64,000 nt of DNA, taken from CAJXMH01 sp964001305. GTDB lineage: Bacteria > Bacteroidota > Bacteroidia > Flavobacteriales_E > Vicingaceae. The translations under genes and the position numbers were made by a program. Location: positions 1 to 64,000 of the forward strand of contig CAXFAI010000039.1 of NCBI GenBank assembly GCA_964001305.1, given 5' to 3'. Below, piece by piece: positions 17,389-26,123 of the stretch. Within the stretch, counting starts at the first letter, position 1, and each line of letters starts with the position of its first letter. The notes beneath the pieces are model-generated. The model was not told the DNA's origin and ran no database searches. It worked only from the letters and a program-made list of their open reading frames with translations.

Positions 17389-18882
17389 TTGAAAAGATAT
17401 ACCCATTCATTCTTATTGATTCTTACTCTTTTATTTGCTTTTAGTGCATGTAAAAAAGAGGAAGGAGACTTAAAGGTCAATCAGGAGCCCGAAACAACAT
17501 TTTCCATTAAAGAAATTAACCTGAGTGGTGATGATCGCTTGAATAGTATTGTTTCATTAGAATGGTATGGAAAAGACCCAGATGGCTACATTGTTGGCTA
17601 TGAACTCTCTCAAGATGGAAACAATTGGTTTTACACGACCAAACAAGACTCTACGTTTCAATTTAGCTTAGATGGCGGAGCAGATACTGCTGATATCGAG
17701 CTATACGTTAGAGCAATTGACAATGAAAACGCCAAGGACCCAAGTCCTGACTACCTAAGAATACCTATAAAAAATACAGCTCCAACCATAGAGTTTAATC
17801 AAGATTTAAGCCCATCAGATACTTCCTATTTGGTTACAACCATACAATGGAAGGCTAATGATTTAGATGGTATAGAAACCATAACCGGCATTGAAATTAG
17901 TACCGATGGTGTTAACTGGACAAACATCAGTAGAACTGAAAATACCCTATCAATTGTTCCTATCAATGCTTCTTCAAGTGGAGTTACACAAGGAAGTATT
18001 TATTATGAATCGAGCACCAATGCATCATCCCATGTGTTAGAAGGATTAAAAGTAAACGATACAAACAAACTTTTTGTACGAGCAATAGATCAAGCAGGTG
18101 CATATAGTCAAATAGATACTTCTGAAACTTTTTACCTTAAAGGAAAAATTAATAACACCTTGCTAGTTGGGGGAGTGCCTGCCGCCAATGCAGGTTACGC
18201 TTCCTTATTGCAAGCAGCTAATGTTCCTTTTGATTTTATAGACTACGGTTCAAATAGTGGTGAGAATCAACCGGCTATTTGGAATGTCACCTTTAGACTT
18301 TTAATTAATCAATACGATAAACTAATTCTTTATTCAGATGCCACAGGCTTTATAAATGGCTATACCAATGTTAAAGGATTGATACTAGAGTTTGCGGCCA
18401 CTTCTTTACAAGAGTTTGCCAATAATGGAGGTAAATATATCATCGCATCTGCATTTGATCATGACACGGAAATAGATGCATTTGTAGGCATTTTACCCAT
18501 TCAATCGGTTTCTACTAAGAACTATGGCGATGCTAGACTTTATCGCAAAAATGGCTCTTTCCCAGCTGAAGATTCATTGGTGGAGTCAAACTTGCCAAAT
18601 TTCCCTACTTTAACGGCTTCTCCAATCAATTCAAGTGCCATAGCTTTATCTGGCGTGGGTGTGTTCAATATTAATACAGCAGATTCTGAAGTATTGTATG
18701 AAGCAGCTCTTTCAGATAGAAGACCAAATGTAGCTTGGCCTGATACGAAGATTATTGCGTCGGGTAGAAGATCGGCTGGAAAGCTTAATCAAGTTTACTT
18801 CAGTGTACAATTAATTGAATTAAATGGTCAATCGAATATGCCAAACCTGATTGATTATCTGATAAATACAGAGTTTAACTAA
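17389..18882 (+). CDS. Surface lipoprotein with fibronectin/Ig-like repeats
   Basis: 497-residue protein of unknown function. It begins at a TTG codon: MKRYTHSFLLILTLLFAFSAC is a complete lipoprotein signal (Cys21), no ATG lies in frame near it, and any later start would destroy the signal. The Cys is followed by KKEEGD, resembling the flavobacterial surface-export signal. Residues about 35-130 and 130-250 form two related Ig/fibronectin-like modules (SLEWYGKDPDGYIVGYELS; TIQWKANDLDGIETITGIE). The rest (about 255-497) is unassigned, with an alpha/beta look (NTLLVGGVPAANAGYASLLQ). It overlaps the TonB receptor gene start by one base, so the two are translationally linked. Confidence 0.8.
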   Translation: MKRYTHSFLLILTLLFAFSACKKEEGDLKVNQEPETTFSIKEINLSGDDRLNSIVSLEWYGKDPDGYIVGYELSQDGNNWFYTTKQDSTFQFSLDGGADTADIELYVRAIDNENAKDPSPDYLRIPIKNTAPTIEFNQDLSPSDTSYLVTTIQWKANDLDGIETITGIEISTDGVNWTNISRTENTLSIVPINASSSGVTQGSIYYESSTNASSHVLEGLKVNDTNKLFVRAIDQAGAYSQIDTSETFYLKGKINNTLLVGGVPAANAGYASLLQAANVPFDFIDYGSNSGENQPAIWNVTFRLLINQYDKLILYSDATGFINGYTNVKGLILEFAATSLQEFANNGGKYIIASAFDHDTEIDAFVGILPIQSVSTKNYGDARLYRKNGSFPAEDSLVESNLPNFPTLTASPINSSAIALSGVGVFNINTADSEVLYEAALSDRRPNVAWPDTKIIASGRRSAGKLNQVYFSVQLIELNGQSNMPNLIDYLINTEFN

Positions 18883-21710
18883 TGAGAAGATTTTTAGCTT
18901 CCTTTCTTGTCTTGATTTTAAGTTTTGCAGCTTATGCTCAAGAAAGCGGTACCTTACAAGGAATTGTTACCGACCAAACAACCGGTGAGCCACTTATTGG
19001 AGCAACAGTAGTAGTTGTTGGAACTTATAAAGGGGTAAGTACAGGAATAGATGGTGATTACAAAATTGAAGGAGTAAAGCCTGGCGACTATTCCATTAAG
19101 TTTACTTACATCGGCTATGCAGAGAAAAGGGTAAATGGAGTTACCATTAAAGCTGGTGAAACCAAACAGCTTGATGCAACTATGACATTAAGTTCACAAG
19201 CACTAGAAACAGTTGAAATTGTTGGTGAGAAGAACTTGGTAAACTTGGAGTCTGCCAAATCAGAAGTAAGTATTACCAGCAAAGAAATTGCCGAAATGAA
19301 TGTACGTGACGTATCTGAAATTGCAGCCATGCAATCTGGGGTAAACGTCAGTCCTGATGGTATTCAAATACGTGGAGCTAGAGTGTATGAAACGCAATAT
19401 TTAGTAGATGGAATTAGTGCTCAAGATCCATTGGCAGGAACCGGTTTTGGAGTTGATGTGGCAGCAAGTTCTATCGGTCAGTTGGATATTATAACAGGTG
19501 GAGTTGGTGCTGAATATGGTGACGGTTCTTCAGGAGTAATTTCAACAACCATTAGAGAAGGAGGAGATAAACTAGCCGTTACCGGAAGTTGGCAAAGAGA
19601 TAATTTGGGTTTTAATACCAATCAAGGAACTGCTTGGAATACTGATATTGTTGAACTCTCCGTCGGAGGTCCAGTTCCAAAAACCAATAAAAAGTTGACT
19701 TTCTTTGCTAATGTTACCACTCGTTTAACCGACACCTATTTTGGAGAAGAAGCCGATCAACTAAACAGTTCTTTGATGGAATCTAACCCAGAATTTTGGG
19801 CACCCCGTCAAGACAATAACTTTACCAATACCATTAAGCTGAGTTATAAGTTTCCGAAAGGAACCAAACTAACCATTACCAATCAGCACAGTTTAACAAT
19901 TAATCAGAATACTCGATCGTTGCAAATTGTTGGATTTGATGCGATACTCCAACCAGGTTATCAATTTGATCGAAGTTTAAATTTAGATAATGCCACGACT
20001 TATACGCATCATTCTAATCTGACTGCTTTAAACTTTAAAAAGATTTTGAATGAGCAATGGTGGTTTAATGTATCATTAGGTCGACTTTTTACTAACCTAA
20101 GAGCAGATGCAAATGGAAGGCCATTTAGAGAAGAAACCGTAGATCAAATTTATGATGAGGCATCAATTGTTACCGATCCCATTTCAATTTTTAATCCGAA
20201 TGATCCCATTAAATTAGTGTTACCTGGACCTGGCTTAGTTAATAATGGTGGAATTTCACCCGTTTGGCACGACCACTATGCCAGAGAATACACCATTAAA
20301 ACTCAGTTTACACGCTACTCAAAGTCGCAAAAAAGTAAGTTGACGTTCGGTTTTGAACATAAATCAAACGAATTGCAATGGGTTGATGTAACAAGCCCAT
20401 GGATAGGAGCACCTATTCAAATCAATGATTCTACTTCCTCTCCTACAACAAGTATAGGTTCATCAAATGATATTTGGAAGGTTAACCCTTTCAATGGTGG
20501 AATTTTCGTCAGTGATGAAATTCGTTATCGAGGTATTATTGCAACTCTTGGAGTTAGAATGAACTATTGGGCACCGGGTAAATTTGCTGATGAGGCTGTT
20601 GAAAATCCCAATTCTCCTGTAATTGATCAAGTTAGAACAGATTACATGGATAATACGGTTGATGTGATGGGAAGAAGAATTAAAGCGCGCTTATTACCAA
20701 AAGTAAATGTGTCTTTTCCGGTTACTGAAAACAATGTATTGTATTTCAATTATGGGCACTCCATGCGTTTGCCACATCCTCGGTTTGTTTATGCAGGCCT
20801 AGATCCTTACTATCAAGATCAATCATTTTTGGATAATCTAGGGAATCCAGACATCAATCCTGAAGTGAATATTTCTTATGAAATCGGTTATAAAACTCAA
20901 ATCAACAAAGACATTGGATTAACACTGGCTGCCTTTAATAACAATCGTTTCGATTATATTGTAAATCGACGAGTTTTGGTGGAAGACCAAACAGGAAGAA
21001 CAGTAGCAAAGAGAATGTATATCAATCAAGATTATGCCAGAATTTTTGGGATAGAAGGAGGCATGTCATTCCGTTATGCAAAATATTTCCGTTCCTTCTT
21101 TAATGTTACCTACCAAGTAGCAAGAGGGAAGTCCAACTCAGCAAGAGAATCAGGTTTGCAAATTGAGCAAAACGGAGGGGTAGATTTAACCTCTGAGCAA
21201 TATTTGGCATTCGATAGACCTTGGAATATTACATTAGGAACTGTTTTTACAACTGATACCACTTTTAAAATAAGAGGAAGATCCTTCCCCGGTTTTAGAG
21301 TATTTGTTTCCGTAAATTATACTTCAGGATTTAGGTATACTCCTTATGAGCAAGATGGCGTGAATGATATTGGAAGACCTCTATTTGTAAGACTTGATGA
21401 TCAATATCTAGAGGAGATTTCAAAACCATGGATTAAGTCTAATCTGAAGATTAGTAAGAACATTTGGTTGAACGAAAAGAAAGATGCTGGCTTAACAGTA
21501 AGTATTGAAGTTAGGAATTTGTTTAACTACCAAAATAGTATGATTATTAACCCAATTACTGGGGAGGCATACCAAGTTGGAGATGATGTACCTAATGAAT
21601 GGAGAGATCCACGCTATGTTGGGCCAACCGAAAGCGGAACACCCCCAACAAACCCTGCTAGGTATTTAGCACCACGTCAAATTTTATATGGAGTAGCCTT
21701 TAGATTCTAA
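18882..21710 (+). CDS. TonB-dependent receptor with carboxypeptidase-like regulatory domain
   Basis: Outer-membrane active transporter of unknown substrate, 942 residues. Signal peptide MRRFLASFLVLILSFAAYAQ; carboxypeptidase-like beta-sandwich at about 25-110 (GTLQGIVTDQTTGEPLIGATVVV, GDYSIKFTYIGY), plug domain at about 120-230 (YLVDGISAQDP, VGAEYGDGSSGVIST), then a 22-strand barrel ending ...LYGVAFRF with a terminal Phe. It lacks the length and SusD partner of a SusC. Its partners here are the lipoprotein upstream, the PorV-like protein 5 bp downstream and the beta-propeller lipoprotein; this packing suggests one surface complex. Substrate cannot be inferred directly. Confidence 0.92.
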   Translation: MRRFLASFLVLILSFAAYAQESGTLQGIVTDQTTGEPLIGATVVVVGTYKGVSTGIDGDYKIEGVKPGDYSIKFTYIGYAEKRVNGVTIKAGETKQLDATMTLSSQALETVEIVGEKNLVNLESAKSEVSITSKEIAEMNVRDVSEIAAMQSGVNVSPDGIQIRGARVYETQYLVDGISAQDPLAGTGFGVDVAASSIGQLDIITGGVGAEYGDGSSGVISTTIREGGDKLAVTGSWQRDNLGFNTNQGTAWNTDIVELSVGGPVPKTNKKLTFFANVTTRLTDTYFGEEADQLNSSLMESNPEFWAPRQDNNFTNTIKLSYKFPKGTKLTITNQHSLTINQNTRSLQIVGFDAILQPGYQFDRSLNLDNATTYTHHSNLTALNFKKILNEQWWFNVSLGRLFTNLRADANGRPFREETVDQIYDEASIVTDPISIFNPNDPIKLVLPGPGLVNNGGISPVWHDHYAREYTIKTQFTRYSKSQKSKLTFGFEHKSNELQWVDVTSPWIGAPIQINDSTSSPTTSIGSSNDIWKVNPFNGGIFVSDEIRYRGIIATLGVRMNYWAPGKFADEAVENPNSPVIDQVRTDYMDNTVDVMGRRIKARLLPKVNVSFPVTENNVLYFNYGHSMRLPHPRFVYAGLDPYYQDQSFLDNLGNPDINPEVNISYEIGYKTQINKDIGLTLAAFNNNRFDYIVNRRVLVEDQTGRTVAKRMYINQDYARIFGIEGGMSFRYAKYFRSFFNVTYQVARGKSNSARESGLQIEQNGGVDLTSEQYLAFDRPWNITLGTVFTTDTTFKIRGRSFPGFRVFVSVNYTSGFRYTPYEQDGVNDIGRPLFVRLDDQYLEEISKPWIKSNLKISKNIWLNEKKDAGLTVSIEVRNLFNYQNSMIINPITGEAYQVGDDVPNEWRDPRYVGPTESGTPPTNPARYLAPRQILYGVAFRF

Positions 21711-21715
21711 TTTAA

Positions 21716-22729
21716 ATGAAGAAGCAACTAACGATATTAAGTGTCCTCTTTTTACTATTATCAATCAATAGTATGGCTCAATTAATACCCAATTTTGGTG
21801 CCCAACGAGCTGGTCTTACCACTTTATCTTTTTTAAAGAACGATATGAATCCACGTTCGGCAGCTATGTCTGGGGCTAGTGTGTCACTTAAAGGAGATGG
21901 ATATTCAACTTTAACTAATCCGGCAGGAATTACTGATATAGGAAGCTTTAATGCAACCATTAGTAATTATACAGTTGGAGCTGGTATACAGCAATCTTTT
22001 GTCTCTACAATCATTCCTCGTAAAGATAAACTATCAGCTTTTGGTTTTTCTTTGAATATGCTTAACTCGGGAGCAATGGAAGTGAGAACAGAATTTCAAC
22101 CAGAAGGGACAGGTGAGAAATTTTATGTAACCAACATGGCTTTTGCAGCCACTTATGCTCAAAAATTGTCTGATATGTTTTCTGCGGGTATTAGCTTGAA
22201 ATACATTTATGAGCAAATGGCAGATTATTCAAATGGCGCTGTAGCTGCGGATGTGAGTTTTCTATACTATACTGATTATAAGGACCTAAAATTTGCGGTT
22301 ATGGTGCAAAATTTTGGAGGTAATAGTGCGCTTGATGGTGATGACATTAAGTCTGACTTTAACAGGAGTTCACGAATTGATGCAGAGAATTATGGTATGC
22401 CAACTGTTTTTAGTCTGGGTGCATCTATGGTTCCTTGGAAAAAAGACAAACAATCACTTTTGGTAAGTATGCAGTTGAATCATCCTTCTGATAATGCGGA
22501 GAATTACCGCATTGGTTTAGAATATGAATACTTGAAGCTTTTATACTTAAGAGGAGGTTATAAACTAAATGTGGAAGGACAGCCTTTTCCAACATTTGGT
22601 TTTGGCTTAAGACATCGAGTTGGAGGACACCCACTGCAATTAGATTATGCAGCAAACCCAACTGAATTTTTAGGAGTGCTGCATACTGTAGGTCTTTCTT
22701 TCACCTTAAATAAAATAGAACGTGACTAA
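21716..22729 (+). CDS. PorV/PorQ-family outer membrane beta-barrel protein
   Basis: 337-residue predicted FadL-like barrel. Signal peptide MKKQLTILSVLFLLLSINSMAQ, then GAQRAGLTTLSFLKNDMNPRSAAMSGA and a YSTLTNPAGI block typical of the PorV/PorQ/UPF0164 group, repeated amphipathic strands and a terminal LSFTLNKI. PorV (LptO) shuttles T9SS cargo to the attachment complex; a paralogue next to a TonB receptor and secreted proteins may serve as a dedicated partner for surface display or transport. It is probably not the main PorV, since the core T9SS genes are elsewhere. The 3' end overlaps the next gene by 8 bp. Confidence 0.85.
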   Translation: MKKQLTILSVLFLLLSINSMAQLIPNFGAQRAGLTTLSFLKNDMNPRSAAMSGASVSLKGDGYSTLTNPAGITDIGSFNATISNYTVGAGIQQSFVSTIIPRKDKLSAFGFSLNMLNSGAMEVRTEFQPEGTGEKFYVTNMAFAATYAQKLSDMFSAGISLKYIYEQMADYSNGAVAADVSFLYYTDYKDLKFAVMVQNFGGNSALDGDDIKSDFNRSSRIDAENYGMPTVFSLGASMVPWKKDKQSLLVSMQLNHPSDNAENYRIGLEYEYLKLLYLRGGYKLNVEGQPFPTFGFGLRHRVGGHPLQLDYAANPTEFLGVLHTVGLSFTLNKIERD

Positions 22730-23924
22730 GTTGATTCGAAATAAGATCAGTGTTTTTCTATTGGGTTTAACTACTGTGTTTACAGCTTGTGATGACTATT
22801 TAGGAGATAAGACTGATTTAAGCTTTATAGAAGTTCCTGAGCAACGTTACCGCGAAGTTGCCTATGTGCCAGTGCAACCCATTTTAGATGGCTTTGTGAA
22901 TCCAACAGATGTAATTGCCGGATTTGATGAACTCATTTATATTGTTGATCAAGGTACTTCTGAAGTAATTGCCATGGATGAATCTGGAAGAGAATTATCA
23001 AGAATTTACATTCAAGGTGCTAAGGCAATCGCTCAAGACAGAGGTCTTGATTTATTAGTGATTGGAACCTTTACCGATACGGCTAATAATATCACCGCTG
23101 AGCGTTCTTGTATTTATCGTCTTGATTTAAGTCAACCAAATGGCTATGGATTGAATTTTGCTCAATTTACAGATACCATAATTCATCCTTACTATTTTAA
23201 AACAACGGCACTAAATTCAGATGAGAATGTAGTTTTTAATCGAATTAGTGTGCTAGCTGATAATAAGTTTTATGTAACGAGAAGTGGACCAAGCAATAAC
23301 CCAAATCAAAGTGGTGGACCCGATGATGCTGTTTTACTTTTTAGTAGAACAGGGCAATTCGAGACTCCAATTATTGTTAGGGATTTAAGTGGAGGAAGTT
23401 ACCGGGATTATTTTAAAAAGCCTTTTGGCATTAGCACATTGGTAAAACCTCCTCAAGTCAGCGTTGATATTAGAGGCGACTTTTTATTTAGCTCAATTGA
23501 TGCCAATGGTGTGTTGAAGGTACAATACATCGAAAGACAAGAATCTATTGATGGAACTGCTTATGTTCCCAAAACGGATTGGAGTAACGATACTTCACAA
23601 GCTTCAAGTTTTATTAATGAGCCATTTAAATTTGATGAACCTGTTGGAATTGAATATGCAGCAAGTGGAGATAATTACATCTTTGTGGTTGATCGCGTGA
23701 AAGACTCTCTCTACCAGTTTACGGCTAATGGATTAGAAGGCGTAGAGCCTCCACCAGCATCTGGTGAGACCAAATACATCAAATCATCTTTTGGGGGTTC
23801 GGGAATTGGGCCTACTCAGTTCAATCAACCAACGGCGGTTGCCTATAAAGATGAAATTGTTTACGTAGCGGATGCAGGAAATGGAAGGGTGCTGCGATTT
23901 AAATTGACACTTGATATCGATTAA
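22722..23924 (+). CDS. NHL/beta-propeller-repeat lipoprotein
   Basis: 400-residue lipoprotein with six-bladed propeller character. Start at GTG 22722 (MTKLIRNKISVFLLG), overlapping the previous gene by 8 bp; a TTG three codons later is a possible alternative. Lipobox FTAC (Cys23) is followed by DDYLG, without the Lys-acidic surface signal. Repeats with the NHL pattern are seen, such as PTDVIAGFDELIYIVDQGTSEVIAMD, PVGIEYAASGDNYIFVVDRVKDSLYQF and PTAVAYKDEIVYVADAGNGRVLRF at the C-terminus. Such propellers usually bind proteins or ligands. It closes the tightly packed lipoprotein/TonB receptor/PorV-like operon and ends back to back with a convergent gene. Confidence 0.82.
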   Translation: MTKLIRNKISVFLLGLTTVFTACDDYLGDKTDLSFIEVPEQRYREVAYVPVQPILDGFVNPTDVIAGFDELIYIVDQGTSEVIAMDESGRELSRIYIQGAKAIAQDRGLDLLVIGTFTDTANNITAERSCIYRLDLSQPNGYGLNFAQFTDTIIHPYYFKTTALNSDENVVFNRISVLADNKFYVTRSGPSNNPNQSGGPDDAVLLFSRTGQFETPIIVRDLSGGSYRDYFKKPFGISTLVKPPQVSVDIRGDFLFSSIDANGVLKVQYIERQESIDGTAYVPKTDWSNDTSQASSFINEPFKFDEPVGIEYAASGDNYIFVVDRVKDSLYQFTANGLEGVEPPPASGETKYIKSSFGGSGIGPTQFNQPTAVAYKDEIVYVADAGNGRVLRFKLTLDID

Positions 23925-23935
23925 GTAATTTAATC
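23919..23935. terminator. Short hairpin spanning two convergent stop codons
   Basis: A 6-bp stem (GATTAA / TTAATC, loop GTAAT) contains the TAA stop of the propeller gene (23922-23924) in one arm and the stop of the convergent gene (23930-23932, minus) in the other. AT-rich and weak; it could act as a bidirectional terminator. Confidence 0.35.
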
Positions 23936-24358
23936 AACATCAGAAATGGCATTGATGTATTTTACATTGAATTTGTCAAAATCAATATGTGGGTGCTTTT
24001 TCTTGATTTCAACAATGCCTGCCTCTACACTCACCTTAAACCAATCGATTTCTGGAAGTATTTTATAATGATTTGATAATCCAATTTCAAGAAGACCCAT
24101 CTTCCATTCTGTATAATACCATTCCATGCTTGGTTGATGAAATACACTCAATTTACTTTTGTCAAACAGAAAAGAATTCCAAGATTTTTCCTTGGCGAAT
24201 ATACCAGCTTGTTGAAAGGCCGATTTAAAACTAGAAATAGGAATGTAATCACTTTTGGCAAGTGCCGCCCCTATCTTCTTATCGTTGAATTCAGAAATAA
24301 CTACAAATTCATTTTCCCATAATTTAGTTAAGCGTGGATTTAGTTTGGTTTGGTTCAT
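23930..24358 (-). CDS. Small cytosolic protein next to SpoIIE phosphatase (STAS/SpoIIAA-like?)
   Basis: 142 residues from the ATG at 24358 (MNQTKLNPRLTKLW); an in-frame start further upstream would run into the phosphatase gene. No signal peptide. The pattern of an N-terminal strand (EFVVISEFNDKKIG), helix (SFKSAFQQAGIFAKE), SFLFDKSKLSVFHQPSMEWYY and a late helix recalls the STAS/SpoIIAA-like fold in Bacteroidota proteins of this size, but I assign this only tentatively. It follows the SpoIIE phosphatase gene by 10 bp on the same strand, so it may be the phosphatase's substrate or partner in a partner-switch. No phosphorylatable Ser was pinpointed. Confidence 0.6.
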   Translation of the reverse strand: MNQTKLNPRLTKLWENEFVVISEFNDKKIGAALAKSDYIPISSFKSAFQQAGIFAKEKSWNSFLFDKSKLSVFHQPSMEWYYTEWKMGLLEIGLSNHYKILPEIDWFKVSVEAGIVEIKKKHPHIDFDKFNVKYINAISDVD

Positions 24359-24368
24359 GTTCAATAAG

Positions 24369-25268
24369 TTATAGTAAAACTGATAAAAAAGAAATATCAT
24401 CAGTTTGCTCATAGTCCTGTTTCCAGTTTTCTATAGTGGCTGATAATTTTTCTCCTTTTTCAGATAGAGAATAGTGTTGCATTGACTTTAGGTGATCCAT
24501 TATGCGCTTGGCTAAAAATTTTTTGTTTTTAGGTCCTCCAAATTGGTCGGATAAACCATCACTAAAAATAAAAAATTCTAAGCCATTTTTTAAATTAAGT
24601 TCATGTAAAGTAAAGTTAGATTTTCGAAGTCCTCCTATCGAATTTCTATCAGGGCGATGTTTTTTCCAGAGATTATCTTGCTTATACCAAAGAGGTCTAC
24701 CTGCCATTGAATAATATAAAATCTTCTTTTGCTTATGGAAACCACAAATAATTCCATCCATTCCATCTTGTAATGGTTCAGTTGTTTTATTTAACGAAAA
24801 GTAATTTCTAAAACGTTGATCTAATTCTTCAAGAATTTTGTTGGGCATGTAGTATTTGTCATTGATGACAATGTCATTCAAAAAATTATACCCCATCATA
24901 GAGAGTAGCGCTCCTGGTATACCATGACCTGTGCAATCCATTAGGCCAAATAGAATCCATTCGTTATTCTCTGAAATATAGATAAAATCACCCCCTATGG
25001 AGTCTCTTTGTTTGAGGTAATAGTATATGTCTTTTAATGAGCAACCATTTACTTCAATAGCGGGAACCATCTGTTCTTGAATCTTTTGAGCGTATGCAAC
25101 ACTTTGAGATATTGACTCATTTTTTTGTTTCAACTCTTTCTGAATGTTCTTTAGATGATTGGTGGTCATCGAAAACATTTCTTTGAAAGACTCTAACTCT
25201 TCTCGGCAGTATTCATTCTTTTTCACCATTCGATAACAATTATTTAAAAAATTTGTTGATTGTTTCAA
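24369..25268 (-). CDS. SpoIIE-family PP2C protein phosphatase
   Basis: Predicted Mn-dependent serine/threonine phosphatase of 299 residues, cytosolic. A coiled coil at about 18-65 leads into the PP2C-like domain (about 70-299). Metal-binding and core blocks are visible: RDSIGGDFIYI, FGLMDCTGHGIPGALLSMMGY, FFIFSDGLSDQFGG and the closing QTDDISFLSVLL. There is no sensor domain, so the signal must come from another protein. The frame begins at TTG 25268; ATG at 25229 (MVKKNEYCREEL) is an equally credible start. It is closely similar in motifs to the phosphatase half of the 55.9-57.6 kb gene, so the two are probably paralogues. Confidence 0.85.
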   Translation of the reverse strand: MKQSTNFLNNCYRMVKKNEYCREELESFKEMFSMTTNHLKNIQKELKQKNESISQSVAYAQKIQEQMVPAIEVNGCSLKDIYYYLKQRDSIGGDFIYISENNEWILFGLMDCTGHGIPGALLSMMGYNFLNDIVINDKYYMPNKILEELDQRFRNYFSLNKTTEPLQDGMDGIICGFHKQKKILYYSMAGRPLWYKQDNLWKKHRPDRNSIGGLRKSNFTLHELNLKNGLEFFIFSDGLSDQFGGPKNKKFLAKRIMDHLKSMQHYSLSEKGEKLSATIENWKQDYEQTDDISFLSVLL

Positions 25269-25343
25269 GATTTTTAATGCAACTATTAATTGGTGTAGAC
25301 TAAATTTGTTGCGATATTTGTTGTTTAGACTGATTCTAAATAA

Positions 25344-25988
25344 ATGGACCTAGAAATACTTCATGCAAATGCAAACGTGCTCATGGTAAATGGGCTCTCA
25401 GCCGTATTAAATAGGGGTGGTGGAATTAAACAAATTGACGTTGCAGATACGGAAGAAAAGCTTTTCGAGAAGTTAGCAGAGAAGACCTATGATTTAGTAA
25501 TTCTTGATCCAGATTCACAAGGTTACTTTACCCCAAGCTCTGCAAAAGAGCTTAAGCAACGATTTCCTAATCAAAAGTTGCTAATTATTTCAGATACAGC
25601 GCAGCATGCAGAAGTGCTCAAAATATTAGAAAAGGGTGTACAAGGGTATTTAACCAGACAATGTGATGTGGATGAAATTACCCACGCCATATTTGCAATC
25701 GCAAAAGGGGAGAAATTCTATTGCAATAAAGTTTTAGATATCATTTTGCATAAACAATTCGCTCCGGAAGAAGAAGAGAATTGCGAACCTACTGTATTGA
25801 CTGAACGCGAAAATGAAATTACAGCCCTAGTTGCTAGCGGTCTTACGAATAAAGATATAGCAGAAAAATTGCATCTCAGCCCCCATACTATCCATACTCA
25901 TCGTAAAAATATTATCAAGAAACTAGGCGTAAAATCTGTTTCTGAACTTACGGTTTACGCCATGAGTGTTGGTCTCATAGAATCTTAA
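25344..25988 (+). CDS. NarL/LuxR-type regulator with degenerate receiver domain
   Basis: 214-residue DNA-binding regulator: receiver-like domain (1-120) and LuxR helix-turn-helix (150-210, LTERENEITALVASGLTNKDIAEKLHLSPHTIHTHRKNI). The candidate phosphoacceptor D55 is present (LVILDPD), but the acidic pair that holds Mg is missing (ILHANAN instead of the usual ADD), and the conserved Lys is Arg (GYLTRQ, R105). It may therefore act without phosphorylation or bind a ligand. It stands 135 bp upstream of the haem-uptake operon in the same direction, making it a candidate regulator of that operon. No sensor kinase is adjacent. Confidence 0.85.
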   Translation: MDLEILHANANVLMVNGLSAVLNRGGGIKQIDVADTEEKLFEKLAEKTYDLVILDPDSQGYFTPSSAKELKQRFPNQKLLIISDTAQHAEVLKILEKGVQGYLTRQCDVDEITHAIFAIAKGEKFYCNKVLDIILHKQFAPEEEENCEPTVLTERENEITALVASGLTNKDIAEKLHLSPHTIHTHRKNIIKKLGVKSVSELTVYAMSVGLIES

Positions 25989-26018
25989 TACCCTATAGAG
26001 GGTATATGTAAAATACCC
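25989..26018 (+). promoter_or_regulatory. Overlapping inverted repeats between regulator and haem operon
   Basis: Directly behind the regulator's stop, TACCCT (25989-25994) can pair with AGGGTA (25999-26004); the same AGGGTA can instead pair with TACCC (26014-26018). The two hairpins exclude each other. The site lies about 35-65 bp upstream of the haem operon -33 box, where an operator or attenuator would be expected. No T run follows, so it is a poor terminator. Confidence 0.35.
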
Positions 26019-26051
26019 CTCAAAGGTGATTAGTTTACCTCTTATAAGCGA

Positions 26052-26082
26052 TTGACCTAAGCTTACTTCACAGCTATTTTTG
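26052..26082 (+). promoter_or_regulatory. Promoter of haem-uptake operon
   Basis: TTG (26052-26054), 20-bp spacer, TATTTTTG (26075-26082): full match to the Bacteroidota consensus. It lies 41 bp before the ATG of the first haemophore gene, with an AT-rich leader. Confidence 0.7.
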
Positions 26083-26123
26083 CATCAAAATTTTATTATT
26101 TAGAACGATTATAAATAAATAAC

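Noticed and set aside
23930..24412. Longer form of the 142-residue protein starting inside the SpoIIE gene
   Set aside because: Eighteen extra residues are translated from the end of the phosphatase gene; the ATG at 24358 gives adjacent, non-overlapping genes.
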